From JAVBWI01 sp036677445 (GTDB taxonomy: Bacteria; Bacillota; Clostridia; Christensenellales; CAG-138), in NCBI GenBank assembly GCA_036677445.1, contig JAVBWI010000021.1:1-36359 (forward strand): a stretch of DNA of 36,359 nucleotides, given 5' to 3'. Positions 1 through 8,306 of the stretch are shown here, piece by piece. Within the stretch, counting starts at the first letter, position 1. Each line of letters opens with the position of its first letter. The position numbers and the translations under genes were made by a program. Below the pieces are notes generated by a model that was not told the origin of the DNA, ran no database searches, and saw only the letters and a program-made list of their open reading frames with translations.

Positions 1-1
1 A

Positions 2-1378
2 GAGCGTGAAAATATCATTGAGCAGACAATGAACGGGCGAAAAGAAAAAGCCCGTCAAGGTGGTTGGAACGGCGGGTTTGCGCCCTATGGTTACTACCTC
101 AAGGATAAGCAACTCTATGTCCAAGAAGATGAAGCCGAAGCGGTACGCATTATCTTTGACAAATATGTGAATGGTAATATGGGGTTTTATAAAATTGCCA
201 ATTACCTTAATTTGCAGGGTATCCAAAAAATCAAACGTGCCAACGGTACTCTCTCTGGGTGGAGTACGCATTTTGTCAGAATGATAATCGACAATCCTGT
301 GTACTCTGGGAAGATCGCTTTTGGCAGACGAACAAGAGAAAAGGTCAAAGGCGCGAAAAATGAATACCGCCAAGTACACCAAGATGAATACATTATTGCA
401 GACGGTCAGCACGATGCTATTATAAGCGAAGAACTTTGGAACCAGGCACGTGAAAAACGAGAAATAACAGGCGTAAAATCTCCATCTAAAATTGGCCGGG
501 ACAGGGCGCACTTATTAAGTGGTATTTTAAAATGCCCGAAATGTGGTGGCCCAATGTACACCAATAAACACGCTTGGACAAACAAAGATGGTACTTATAA
601 AGAAATTTACTATTATGTGTGCAGTAAAGCCCGAACGGCACGTGGAAAAAGCTGTGATTATAAAGCTATGCTCAAGAAAACCGACATTGAGCCGCTTGTC
701 ATTGAAGCAATCAGAGAGCTGATTAAAAATCAGGATTTTGCAACAGAAATCAAATCAAGGATAGGCAAGGAAATTGACACTTCGACGTTAAACAGAGAGC
801 TAAGCAATTATGAGTCCAAACTGAGGGAGATCGAGCTTAATAAAACCCGTCTTGAAAATGAAATTGACAGTCTGCCGGAAGATACTCGTTTTAGGGAACG
901 CAAGCTCCACGATATGACCCTCCGGCTTGATGGACTGTATGACATCATCGCAGAGCTGGAAGGAAAAATTGAGGATGTAATGCTGCGCCGCAAAGCCGTG
1001 GAGCAAGATGCCATCACATTGGAAAACATCTACACCCTGCTGGCTAACTTTGATAAAGTTTATGATAAAATCAGCGATGAAGAGAAAAAATCTCTAATTT
1101 CTTCGCTAATCAAAGAAATAGAGATTTTCCCATGTGACGAGGCTGAGCTGCCTTTGAAGTCTATTTTATTCAATTTTCCTGTTTATAAAGACGGTGGAGA
1201 TGTTTGTGGGTTTTTGTGGGACAAAAGTACGCACGTCTCCACATGCACCGTATGCGGGAACATATCCACCGGCTGCACAGCCTCTATACGATACCCGCCG
1301 TCGGAAAGCACGCGGCAGTCCCGCGCGAGCGTGGCCGGATTGCAGGAAACGTATACAATCCGCCCTACGCCGCTTTGA
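2..1378 (+). CDS. Large serine recombinase, C-terminal part (5' end outside window)
   Basis: Site-specific recombinase of the large serine family, expected to integrate and excise a mobile element. The frame is open from base 2, so the N-terminal catalytic resolvase domain lies off the left edge; the first in-window Met is at 29. Counting from that Met: recombinase domain about 1-130 (begins MNGRKEKARQGGWNGG), zinc ribbon with Cys169, Cys172, Cys198 and Cys209, and a long coiled coil about 250-330. The family core ends near FNFPVYKDGG and WDKST (about 381-401). The last ~45 residues are read from DNA antisense to rlmD and are not family sequence. The gene is clearly more AT-rich than everything to its right, a sign of horizontal transfer. 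It converges on rlmD and overlaps its 3' end. Confidence 0.93.
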   Translation, partial: ERENIIEQTMNGRKEKARQGGWNGGFAPYGYYLKDKQLYVQEDEAEAVRIIFDKYVNGNMGFYKIANYLNLQGIQKIKRANGTLSGWSTHFVRMIIDNPVYSGKIAFGRRTREKVKGAKNEYRQVHQDEYIIADGQHDAIISEELWNQAREKREITGVKSPSKIGRDRAHLLSGILKCPKCGGPMYTNKHAWTNKDGTYKEIYYYVCSKARTARGKSCDYKAMLKKTDIEPLVIEAIRELIKNQDFATEIKSRIGKEIDTSTLNRELSNYESKLREIELNKTRLENEIDSLPEDTRFRERKLHDMTLRLDGLYDIIAELEGKIEDVMLRRKAVEQDAITLENIYTLLANFDKVYDKISDEEKKSLISSLIKEIEIFPCDEAELPLKSILFNFPVYKDGGDVCGFLWDKSTHVSTCTVCGNISTGCTASIRYPPSESTRQSRASVAGLQETYTIRPTPL

Positions 1379-2577
1379 ATAACGGCGTGTAAAAACGCCT
1401 CTTCCGCGCCCTTGCGCGGCGGGTCGAGCAGCAGCGCATCGGGCGTAAAGCCCTCTTCCAAAAGCGCGGGCAGCGCATCCTCCGCCGCCTCACACAGAAA
1501 CCGTGCATTCTGTATGCCGTTTTGTTCCGCGTTGCGCTTGGCATCCTCCACGGCTTCGGATACGTTTTCAATACCCACGACCTCTTTTGCGTGCCGGGCC
1601 AGCAGCAGCGTGATGGTGCCTATGCCGCAATAGGCGTCCACCACGCGTTCATTGCCCTTGAGTGCGAGCATATTGAGGGCCGACTGATACAGCCGCTCGG
1701 TCTGCGCGGGGTTGACCTGCAGGAAGGAAGCGGGGCTGATGGAAAACGAAAGGTCGCACAGCCGGTCCACGATTTGCGGCTGGCCCCAAAGCAGGATGTT
1801 TTCCTCGCCCATGATGACATTGGTCTGTGCGGCGTGGATATTCAAATACACACTCCTGAGTCCTTCTACACGATCTTGCAGCATTTGCAGCAACGATTGC
1901 CTGTGGGGCAGCGCGCCCGTGGCGACGACCGTGACCATTGCCTCGCCCGTATTGGCCGTGCGCGCCACTATATGGCGCAGCAGGCCCTTTTGCGTCTCTT
2001 CATCATAAGCCGGAACGCCGTATTCATTTGCCCAATCCCGCACGGCGAGCACCGCAAGCAGCACAGGCACCCGCTGAATCAGACAATCCGGCGTAGGAAT
2101 GAGCCGGTGGCTGCGCGGCGCAAAGAAACCGACCTCCACACGGCCGTTCACATTGGCAATGGGGAAGCTGCCCTTATTGCGGTACTGCCACGGCTGCTCC
2201 ATACCTAGCACAGGGGGCACGGCAATATCCGCAAAGTCGCCGATTCGGCGCAATGCGTCCTCCACCACCTGCCGCTTATATCGCAATTGCGCGGAATACT
2301 CCATATGCTGAAGCGTACACCCGCCGCATTGTGCGAATATCGCACAGGGCGGAAACACCCGCTCCTTCGCGGGTGTCTCAATCTCCAGCAGCTTGGCCAC
2401 GCCAAAGCCCGAGCCTGCTTTGATGATATGCGCACGCACACGCTCGCCCGGCAGCGTGCCGGGCACGAATACGGCATATCCCTCCACACGGCCGATGCCT
2501 TGCCCTTCGGCGCCCAGCGCGGTGATGTCCAGCGTGATGTCGTCGTTGCGCCGAACCGGCGGCCGTTTATCTGCCAT
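1183..2577 (-). CDS. rlmD: 23S rRNA (uracil-5)-methyltransferase RlmD/RumA, 3' end remodelled by an insertion
   Basis: SAM-dependent m5U methyltransferase of 23S rRNA, TrmA/RumA family, 464 aa. An N-terminal TRAM domain (about 10-65) is followed by four iron-sulfur Cys: Cys78, Cys84, Cys87 and Cys165. The SAM site is VDAYCGIGT (about 313-321), with LLLDPPRKG at 382-390 and the catalytic Cys412 in YVSCNPATLARD. The frame is open 22 codons further upstream, but ATG 2577 has AAGGAG seven bases before it and starts at the TRAM region, so I chose it. It lies 34 bp after pfkA and probably ends that operon. The final 14 residues after HVETCV are encoded by DNA of the integrated element rather than by native rlmD. 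All catalytic residues are upstream of the junction, so activity is probably kept. Confidence 0.93.
   Translation of the reverse strand: MADKRPPVRRNDDITLDITALGAEGQGIGRVEGYAVFVPGTLPGERVRAHIIKAGSGFGVAKLLEIETPAKERVFPPCAIFAQCGGCTLQHMEYSAQLRYKRQVVEDALRRIGDFADIAVPPVLGMEQPWQYRNKGSFPIANVNGRVEVGFFAPRSHRLIPTPDCLIQRVPVLLAVLAVRDWANEYGVPAYDEETQKGLLRHIVARTANTGEAMVTVVATGALPHRQSLLQMLQDRVEGLRSVYLNIHAAQTNVIMGEENILLWGQPQIVDRLCDLSFSISPASFLQVNPAQTERLYQSALNMLALKGNERVVDAYCGIGTITLLLARHAKEVVGIENVSEAVEDAKRNAEQNGIQNARFLCEAAEDALPALLEEGFTPDALLLDPPRKGAEEAFLHAVIQSGVGRIVYVSCNPATLARDCRVLSDGGYRIEAVQPVDMFPHTVHVETCVLLSHKNPQTSPPSL
1228..1245. other. Probable attachment-site junction in the 3' end of rlmD
   Basis: On the minus strand these 18 bases encode the conserved RlmD C-terminal motif HVETCV (residues 445-450). 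To the left the DNA is AT-rich recombinase sequence; to the right it is GC-rich chromosomal rlmD. The composition change and the abrupt end of recognisable recombinase sequence coincide here. The rlmD (rum) 3' end is a documented target of serine-recombinase integrative elements in streptococci (family knowledge). The exact crossover dinucleotide cannot be fixed without the other element end or an empty site. Confidence 0.65.
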
Positions 2578-2611
2578 TATGCGTTCTCCTTCATTGCTTT
2601 GCACGTTTCTT

Positions 2612-3577
2612 TTAAAACTTGGTAAGGATATCGTTAAGGTCATACAGCGCAGAAGCGAACCGGTCGATCTTGCCGACCGCTTCCTCCAGACTCACTTCGA
2701 TGATCTTGTTGTCCCGGATGCCTGCGGCAAGGCCGCCCCGCCCTTCTGCGAGCAGTTCCACCGCGCGTACGCCCAGCCGTGTCGCAAGCACCCTGTCAAA
2801 GGCCGAAGGCGCCCCGCCGCGCTGGATGTAGCTTAGCACCACCGGCTTGATCTCCACATCCGTATGCGCGCGCACATACGCGGCAAAATCCTCCGCGTGG
2901 CCCGCGCCCTCGGCAATGATAACCATGCTGGTCAGCCTGCCCTTGAGCTTGTTGTCCGCCAGCCTTCGCGCCGCATCCTCCCAGGAATACTCCCGTTCGG
3001 GCAGCAGCGTAATATCCGCCGGGCCCGCAATGCCCGCCCAAAGCGCAATATCGCCGCAGTTGCGGCCCATCACCTCGACCACGCCTACGCGGTCATGCGC
3101 GCGCATGGTATCGCGGATCTTCCCGATCTCATGGATGACGTTGTTTACCGCCGTATCAAATCCTATAGTAAAATCCGTATATCCCATATCGTTATCGATC
3201 GTACCGGGCAGGCCGATGGTGGCAATCCCCGCCTTGGAAAGCGCCAGCGCGCCATGGTAACTGCCGTCGCCGCCAACGACGATCAGCCCTTCGATATTAT
3301 AGGCTTTTATCACCTTGAGCGCCTGCGCCTGCCCTTCCGGGGTCTTAAAAAGTTCGCTTCGCGCGGTGCGCAGTATTGTGCCGCCCCGGTCGATGGTGTT
3401 GTGTACGTCCTCATACTGAAGCTGCTGCACCCGGCCCTCCATCAGGCCCTGAAAGCCATGGTAGATGCCCATAACGGTAATCCCCTTATCGATGCCCGCC
3501 TTTACCACAGCGCGTATGGCCGCATTCATGCCCGGGGTGTCTCCGCCGCTTGTCAATACGCCGATCCGCTTCATCAT
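2612..3577 (-). CDS. pfkA: ATP-dependent 6-phosphofructokinase
   Basis: Glycolytic kinase converting fructose 6-phosphate to fructose 1,6-bisphosphate, 321 aa, the usual bacterial PfkA size. Visible motifs are the N-terminal GVLTSGGDTPGMNAAIR nucleotide loop, GGDGSYHGA (Gly at the position typical of ATP-dependent enzymes), the catalytic GTIDND with its proton-accepting Asp, and MGRNCGDIA. Two adjacent ATG codons (3577 and 3574) are possible starts; the purine-rich AGGAAAGGGTAAGG precedes both, and the second gives the conventional MKRIGVLTSGG start. It lies 46 bp downstream of dnaE on the same strand and 34 bp upstream of rlmD, so co-transcription is likely. The dnaE-pfkA neighbourhood is common in Clostridia. 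Confidence 0.97.
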   Translation of the reverse strand: MMKRIGVLTSGGDTPGMNAAIRAVVKAGIDKGITVMGIYHGFQGLMEGRVQQLQYEDVHNTIDRGGTILRTARSELFKTPEGQAQALKVIKAYNIEGLIVVGGDGSYHGALALSKAGIATIGLPGTIDNDMGYTDFTIGFDTAVNNVIHEIGKIRDTMRAHDRVGVVEVMGRNCGDIALWAGIAGPADITLLPEREYSWEDAARRLADNKLKGRLTSMVIIAEGAGHAEDFAAYVRAHTDVEIKPVVLSYIQRGGAPSAFDRVLATRLGVRAVELLAEGRGGLAAGIRDNKIIEVSLEEAVGKIDRFASALYDLNDILTKF

Positions 3578-3623
3578 ATCCTTACCCTTTCCTTCCCTGA
3601 ACGTATCTATCCTTTATATCCGT

Positions 3624-6600
3624 TCACCGTACGGTGATCTTTACGTTTTCTTCGCCCAAGAGCGCATATGCCTGCCCTAAAAACGCTTCGGACAGATTGA
3701 TGTAGCGCTCTTTGGAGGATAGTCGCTTCTCGCCGGTAGAGGCATCGTAAAGCACGACCGGCACATTGCCGGGGAAGCGCGATAACAGGTCTACCGTTTC
3801 CTTCGCACGCTCCGGCGTCAGCGAAGCGTACCTCAGATATAATGTAGGCACAACCTTCTCCAGCGGGATAAGCTCGTCCACCAATATGCTGTTTTTCTGG
3901 TTTTCGCGCATATTCAGCTTTCCCGTCGCCATCACGGCGCGGGCGGGGAAAAACACGTCGCCCACCTGCGTGAGCGTACGCGGGAACAGCACAAGCTCCA
4001 CCGTGCCGGTCACCCCTTCGAGCACCGCGTACCCCATCATATTATTGCCCGCACGCGTGGGCTTGCGCTCTACATTGGATAAAAGCCCGCCGGTGCGCAC
4101 ACGTTCGTTGTCGCGCGGCACGCCCGTACCGTCGGCTTCCTGCAACTGCGCCACGGAATAAGGCAGCGCGGAAAGTATGGACTCAAAATCATCCAGCGGG
4201 TGGCCGCTGATGTATACGCCGATCGCCTCGCGTTCCTTATCCAGTATCACCTGGTGCGGGAATTCCGGTATATCCGGCAGCTGTACGGAGACTGTCTGCA
4301 GCGCCGTTTGGGAAGCTCCGCCAAAATCGAACAGCGATATCTGCCCCTGCTCGCGCATTTTGCGCGACTGCGCGGAGCCTTCAAGCGCGCGCTCGTAAAC
4401 GCTTAAAAGCTGCGCGCGCCGGTTTTTCATGCCGTCAAAGCCGCCCGCATAAATCAGCCCTTCCAGCGCCCGCTTGTTTAAGCCTTCGGCCCTGTCCACA
4501 AAATCAAAAAAATCGCGGAACGGCCCGCTCCGCTCCCGCTCGCGCACCATTGACTGCATGGCCGCCTCGCCCACATTGCGCACCGCGCACAGGCCGAAAC
4601 GGATGCTTCCCTCCTCCACAGTAAAGCGCGCGCAGCTTTTGTTGACGTCCGGCGGCAATATGCGTATCCCCATGCGCCGCGCGGCGTAAACGTACTTTGC
4701 CACATCGTCCACGCTGCCCAGGTAGCTGTTTAACAGCGCCGCCATGAACTCCGCCTTGTAATAAAGCTTGAGGTACGCGGTACGGTACGCCACCACAGCG
4801 TAACAGGCCGCATGGGATTTATTGAAGGCGTAGGAGGCAAAATCCATCATTTCATCGAATATACGGTTGGCGATTTCCGCCGGCACGCCGTTTTTCACCG
4901 CGCCGGGAATGCCTTCTTCCGCGTTGCCGTAAATGAAATTCCGGCGCTCCTTCGCCATGACTTCATGCTTTTTTTTGCTCATCGCGCGGCGTACAAGGTC
5001 GCTGCGCCCAAGCGAATAGCCGCCCAAATCCCGCACGATCTGCATGACCTGCTCCTGATATACCATGCAGCCGTAGGTGTTTTGTAAAATCGGCCGGAGT
5101 TTTTCATGCAAATAGCTCACGGGCGCGGTGCCGTGCTTGGCGCCGACATAACGCGGTATCTGCGCCATGGGGCCAGGCCGGAACAGCGAGATGCCCGCGA
5201 TAATATCCTCAAAGCTGTCCGGTTTTAACTGCATCATAAACTGGCGCATGCCCGCGCTTTCCAACTGGAACACGCCGTCCGTATCCGCGCGGGAGATCAT
5301 GGCGAACACCTTCGGGTCGTCGTAGGCCATGCCGTCGAGCTCCGGCGGCTCCTTGCCGCCCGCGCCAATGAAATCCAGCGTATCGCGTATGACGGTGAGC
5401 GTACGTAGGCCCAGAAAATCCATTTTCAGAAGGCCCAGTTCCTCCAATGTGCCCATGGGGAACTGCGTGGTAATGGATTCGTCGTTTTTCTGCAGCGGCA
5501 CCACTTCCATGACGGGGTGCCTGGATATGACAACGCCCGCCGCGTGCGTGGAAGCGTGGCGGGGTTGCCCCTCCAGCCTTCTGGAAAAATCAATGAGCGT
5601 TTTTACATTGGGGTCGCTGTCATACGCCGCACGCAGATCCGGCGACAGGGAAAGCGCGCGTTCCAGCGTCATGTTCAGCTCATAAGGCACCATCTTGGCG
5701 ATCTTATCCACATCGCCGTAGGGCATATGCAGCGCGCGCCCCACGTCCCGCACAGCGGCGCGTGCAGCCATGGTGCCAAACGTAATGATCTGCGCCACAT
5801 GGTCCGCGCCGTATTTTCGCACCACGTAGTCGATGACCTCCTGCCGCCGCTCGTAGCAGAAGTCGACGTCGAAATCCGGCATGGAGATGCGCTCCGGGTT
5901 CAAAAAGCGCTCGAACAGCAAGCCGTATTTGAGCGGATCCACATCCGTGATGCCCAGGCAATAGGCGGCAATGCTGCCCGCGCCGCTGCCGCGGCCGGGG
6001 CCGACGACGATGCCGTTCTGCTTTGCGAAATGGATAAAATCCCATACGATGAGGAAGTAATCCACAAAGCCCATGCGTTCGATGACGGAAAGCTCGTACT
6101 GCAGCCGTTCGCGCGCGGCGGTATCGGCATTGGGCATCTTTTTATTTAGCCCCTCCCCGCAGAGCTTGCGAAGATAGGCGGCGTTCTCCATTTTATCCGG
6201 CGCGGTAAAGCCAGGCAAATGCTTTTCGCCAAAAGAAAGCTCCAGGTCGCATTTATCCGCAATTTCCTGCGTGTTATCAAACGCCTCCGGATATTGCGGC
6301 ATTGCCGCGCGCATTTCGGCTTCGCTTTTTAAATAGAACTCCTCCGCCTCCATGCGCATGCGGTTAGGTTCATCCACGAACGTGTTGGTCTGTACGCAGA
6401 GCAGCACATCCTGCACCTGCGCATCCTCTTTATTGACATAATGCACGTCGTTGGTAGCGACGAGCTTTGCGCCGATCTCCCGTGCGATCTGCGCTAAGCC
6501 GGGCAGCACCTGCTTTTGCGCGGGGATGCCGTGATCCTGTATCTCGATGTAAAAATCGTCCCCGAACATGCCCTGCAGGCGCTGTGCCAGCGCCTTTGCC

Positions 6601-7058
6601 TCGTCATACCGGTTCTGCAGCAGGCGCTGCGGAATATCGCCCGCCAGGCATGCGGACATGCAGATGAGTCCCTCGCAGTGCCGCCCAAGCAGATCATAGT
6701 CGATGCGGGGCTTATAGTAAAACCCGCGCAAAAACGCTTCGGAAGAAAGCCGCATCAGATTCTTGTAGCCTGTATGGTTTTTGCACAGCAGTATTAGGTG
6801 CGCATATTCCCGGTCCTTCGGCCCCTCCCGGTCCTCCATGGAGCGGGGGGCGACATACGCCTCCATACCGATGATGGGCTTTACGCCCTCGCGCTTGCAG
6901 GCCTTATAAAAATCGACCACACCGTACATGACGCCGTGGTCGGTAATGGAAAGCGCGCCCATGCCATATTTTTTGGCGCACACAACAAGCTCCTCAATGC
7001 GCGCCGCGCCATCGAGGAGACTGTATTGCGTATGCACATGCAAATGGGTGAAAGCCAC
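3624..7058 (-). CDS. dnaE: DNA polymerase III alpha subunit (DnaE)
   Basis: Replicative C-family DNA polymerase, 1144 aa, full length for DnaE. The N-terminal PHP domain begins HLHVHTQYSLLDG and has ITDHG. The palm contains the catalytic PDFDVDF pair (about 398-404) and the third acidic residue in MDFLGL (about 555). The finger segment has SHAACYAVVAYRTAYLK, and a helix-hairpin-helix plus OB-fold region (about 960-1060) follows. The PHP metal-site histidines look intact, so proofreading exonuclease activity is possible, as in other DnaE with complete PHP sites (inference). The start is GTG, three bases after the stop of the HPr-like gene; its AAAGGA ribosome site overlaps that stop, which suggests translational coupling. 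Confidence 0.97.
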   Translation of the reverse strand: MAFTHLHVHTQYSLLDGAARIEELVVCAKKYGMGALSITDHGVMYGVVDFYKACKREGVKPIIGMEAYVAPRSMEDREGPKDREYAHLILLCKNHTGYKNLMRLSSEAFLRGFYYKPRIDYDLLGRHCEGLICMSACLAGDIPQRLLQNRYDEAKALAQRLQGMFGDDFYIEIQDHGIPAQKQVLPGLAQIAREIGAKLVATNDVHYVNKEDAQVQDVLLCVQTNTFVDEPNRMRMEAEEFYLKSEAEMRAAMPQYPEAFDNTQEIADKCDLELSFGEKHLPGFTAPDKMENAAYLRKLCGEGLNKKMPNADTAARERLQYELSVIERMGFVDYFLIVWDFIHFAKQNGIVVGPGRGSGAGSIAAYCLGITDVDPLKYGLLFERFLNPERISMPDFDVDFCYERRQEVIDYVVRKYGADHVAQIITFGTMAARAAVRDVGRALHMPYGDVDKIAKMVPYELNMTLERALSLSPDLRAAYDSDPNVKTLIDFSRRLEGQPRHASTHAAGVVISRHPVMEVVPLQKNDESITTQFPMGTLEELGLLKMDFLGLRTLTVIRDTLDFIGAGGKEPPELDGMAYDDPKVFAMISRADTDGVFQLESAGMRQFMMQLKPDSFEDIIAGISLFRPGPMAQIPRYVGAKHGTAPVSYLHEKLRPILQNTYGCMVYQEQVMQIVRDLGGYSLGRSDLVRRAMSKKKHEVMAKERRNFIYGNAEEGIPGAVKNGVPAEIANRIFDEMMDFASYAFNKSHAACYAVVAYRTAYLKLYYKAEFMAALLNSYLGSVDDVAKYVYAARRMGIRILPPDVNKSCARFTVEEGSIRFGLCAVRNVGEAAMQSMVRERERSGPFRDFFDFVDRAEGLNKRALEGLIYAGGFDGMKNRRAQLLSVYERALEGSAQSRKMREQGQISLFDFGGASQTALQTVSVQLPDIPEFPHQVILDKEREAIGVYISGHPLDDFESILSALPYSVAQLQEADGTGVPRDNERVRTGGLLSNVERKPTRAGNNMMGYAVLEGVTGTVELVLFPRTLTQVGDVFFPARAVMATGKLNMRENQKNSILVDELIPLEKVVPTLYLRYASLTPERAKETVDLLSRFPGNVPVVLYDASTGEKRLSSKERYINLSEAFLGQAYALLGEENVKITVR

Positions 7059-7061
7059 GGT

Positions 7062-7316
7062 CTATCCTTTGCGGGTAAGCTCCACCATGGCGCTCATAGC
7101 GATGTCCTCATCCGGCCCGTTGACGAACAGATGGATGGTATCTCCCTGGCCGACGCCGAGGGACAATACGCCCATGATGGATTTTGCATTTACTTTTTTA
7201 TTACCCTTTTCAATCAGCATTTGGGAGGTGAACCCGCTGGCAAGCTGTACGAACTGTGCCGCGGGACGCGCGCGCAACCCCTCGGAATTCTGAATAGTCA
7301 GCACCTTATGTATCAT
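7062..7316 (-). CDS. crh: HPr-like regulatory protein lacking His15 (Crh-like)
   Basis: Small HPr-fold protein, 84 aa from ATG 7316, preceded by AAGGGGG seven bases upstream; a GTG directly before it is a less likely start. With this start the active-site loop reads GLRARPA with Arg at position 15, where PTS phosphocarrier HPr has the His phosphorylated by Enzyme I. The regulatory loop KKVNAKSIMG places Ser exactly at position 46, the HPr kinase site. Bacillus Crh also lacks His15 (it has Gln), keeps Ser46 and is encoded next to whiA, as here. The likely role is a CcpA co-repressor or other Ser46-P signal rather than sugar transport. The Arg codon is CGC, one transition from CAC (His). No Enzyme I or HPr kinase gene is in the window. 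The specific Crh function is inferred. Confidence 0.85.
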   Translation of the reverse strand: MIHKVLTIQNSEGLRARPAAQFVQLASGFTSQMLIEKGNKKVNAKSIMGVLSLGVGQGDTIHLFVNGPDEDIAMSAMVELTRKG

Positions 7317-7381
7317 CACGACGCCCCCTTATATTTTTTAACATGCCCCGCATGTAAGCGGCTCTAAAAATACCGTTCTCT

Positions 7382-8305
7382 TCAGTTTAATTCCTGCGCG
7401 ATGCGCAATAGACGCTGCAGGCGGTGGTTCATGCCGGATTTCCCTATGCCGGCCATATCGGCAAGCTCCTGCAGGCTGGCCTCGGGGTTGTTCAGCCTCA
7501 GCTCCGCCGTTTCCCGAAGCGCCGGGGAAAGACGCGCGAAATCCCGATACAGCAGTATTTTTTGTATGGCGTCAACCTGGTCGCCCGCGGCGTATATGGT
7601 TTTGCCGATGTTCGCCGTTTCGCAGTTGCTGGTGCGGTTGATATAGTTGCGCAGTTCCTTTTCGGCCCGCACATCCTCAAACGCAAGCGTCGCGACGGAC
7701 GCGCCCAACAGCGCCAGGAACGACGCGATACGGTCCCCTTCTTTTAAGTATACCACAGTTCGATCCTTACGGCGAACCGTTTTTGCCTCGCAGCACAGCG
7801 CTTGTACCAGCCCGCACAGCCTAAGCGCAAACGGCTCGCTGCGGCAGACGATTTCCAGATGGTACGCCCGCTTGGGATCGGAGCAGGAGCCCGCGCCCAA
7901 AAACGCGCCGCGCAAAAAGGCACGCCGCGTATCTTCGGCGTTGAGCAGCGCTTCCGGCAGGTCCTGGGTCAGCTCCACGCCGGCCTCCGTGCGCAAAAAC
8001 AATCCGGCGTCATGCAGCAGCGGCTCGCAGCCGGGGCCGGTGAGTGTCACGACCGTGAGCGTAAGCCGCCTGCGGTCGGTATCGCGCAGCGTAAGCTCCG
8101 CCTGCACATCATAAAGGGAGGAAGCGAGCGCCGCGATCTGGCGGCCGACCTCATGCGTTTCGGTCACGTATTCCACGCCGAACAGATGCCCCAGGCGCAA
8201 AGCGCCCGCCGCATGCGTAAGCCCGAAAAGCTGCGCGCGCCGCACTTTTTCGCTGCGCAGCCGGATATGGGCAAGCTCCTGCTTTACGCCGCTAGAGAAG
8301 GACAT
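7382..8305 (-). CDS. whiA: WhiA family regulator
   Basis: WhiA joins a degenerate LAGLIDADG-like fold to a C-terminal helix-turn-helix; in Gram-positives it affects sporulation, division or chromosome segregation. Here it is 307 aa from ATG 8305, preceded by GGGGGAG and one base after the rlmN stop. Recognisable segments are the N-terminal SSGVKQELAHI, the central GAFLGAGSCSDPKRAYHLE (family GxFLxxGxxxxP pattern), RTSNCETANIGKT, and the C-terminal LRLNNPEASLQELADM and KSGMNHRLQRL helices. The frame is open 21 codons further upstream, but that part is rlmN sequence in another frame. In many Firmicutes rapZ and glmR precede whiA; here rlmN does. The downstream HPr/Crh-like gene is the usual neighbour. 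Confidence 0.94.
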   Translation of the reverse strand: MSFSSGVKQELAHIRLRSEKVRRAQLFGLTHAAGALRLGHLFGVEYVTETHEVGRQIAALASSLYDVQAELTLRDTDRRRLTLTVVTLTGPGCEPLLHDAGLFLRTEAGVELTQDLPEALLNAEDTRRAFLRGAFLGAGSCSDPKRAYHLEIVCRSEPFALRLCGLVQALCCEAKTVRRKDRTVVYLKEGDRIASFLALLGASVATLAFEDVRAEKELRNYINRTSNCETANIGKTIYAAGDQVDAIQKILLYRDFARLSPALRETAELRLNNPEASLQELADMAGIGKSGMNHRLQRLLRIAQELN

Positions 8306-8306
8306 A

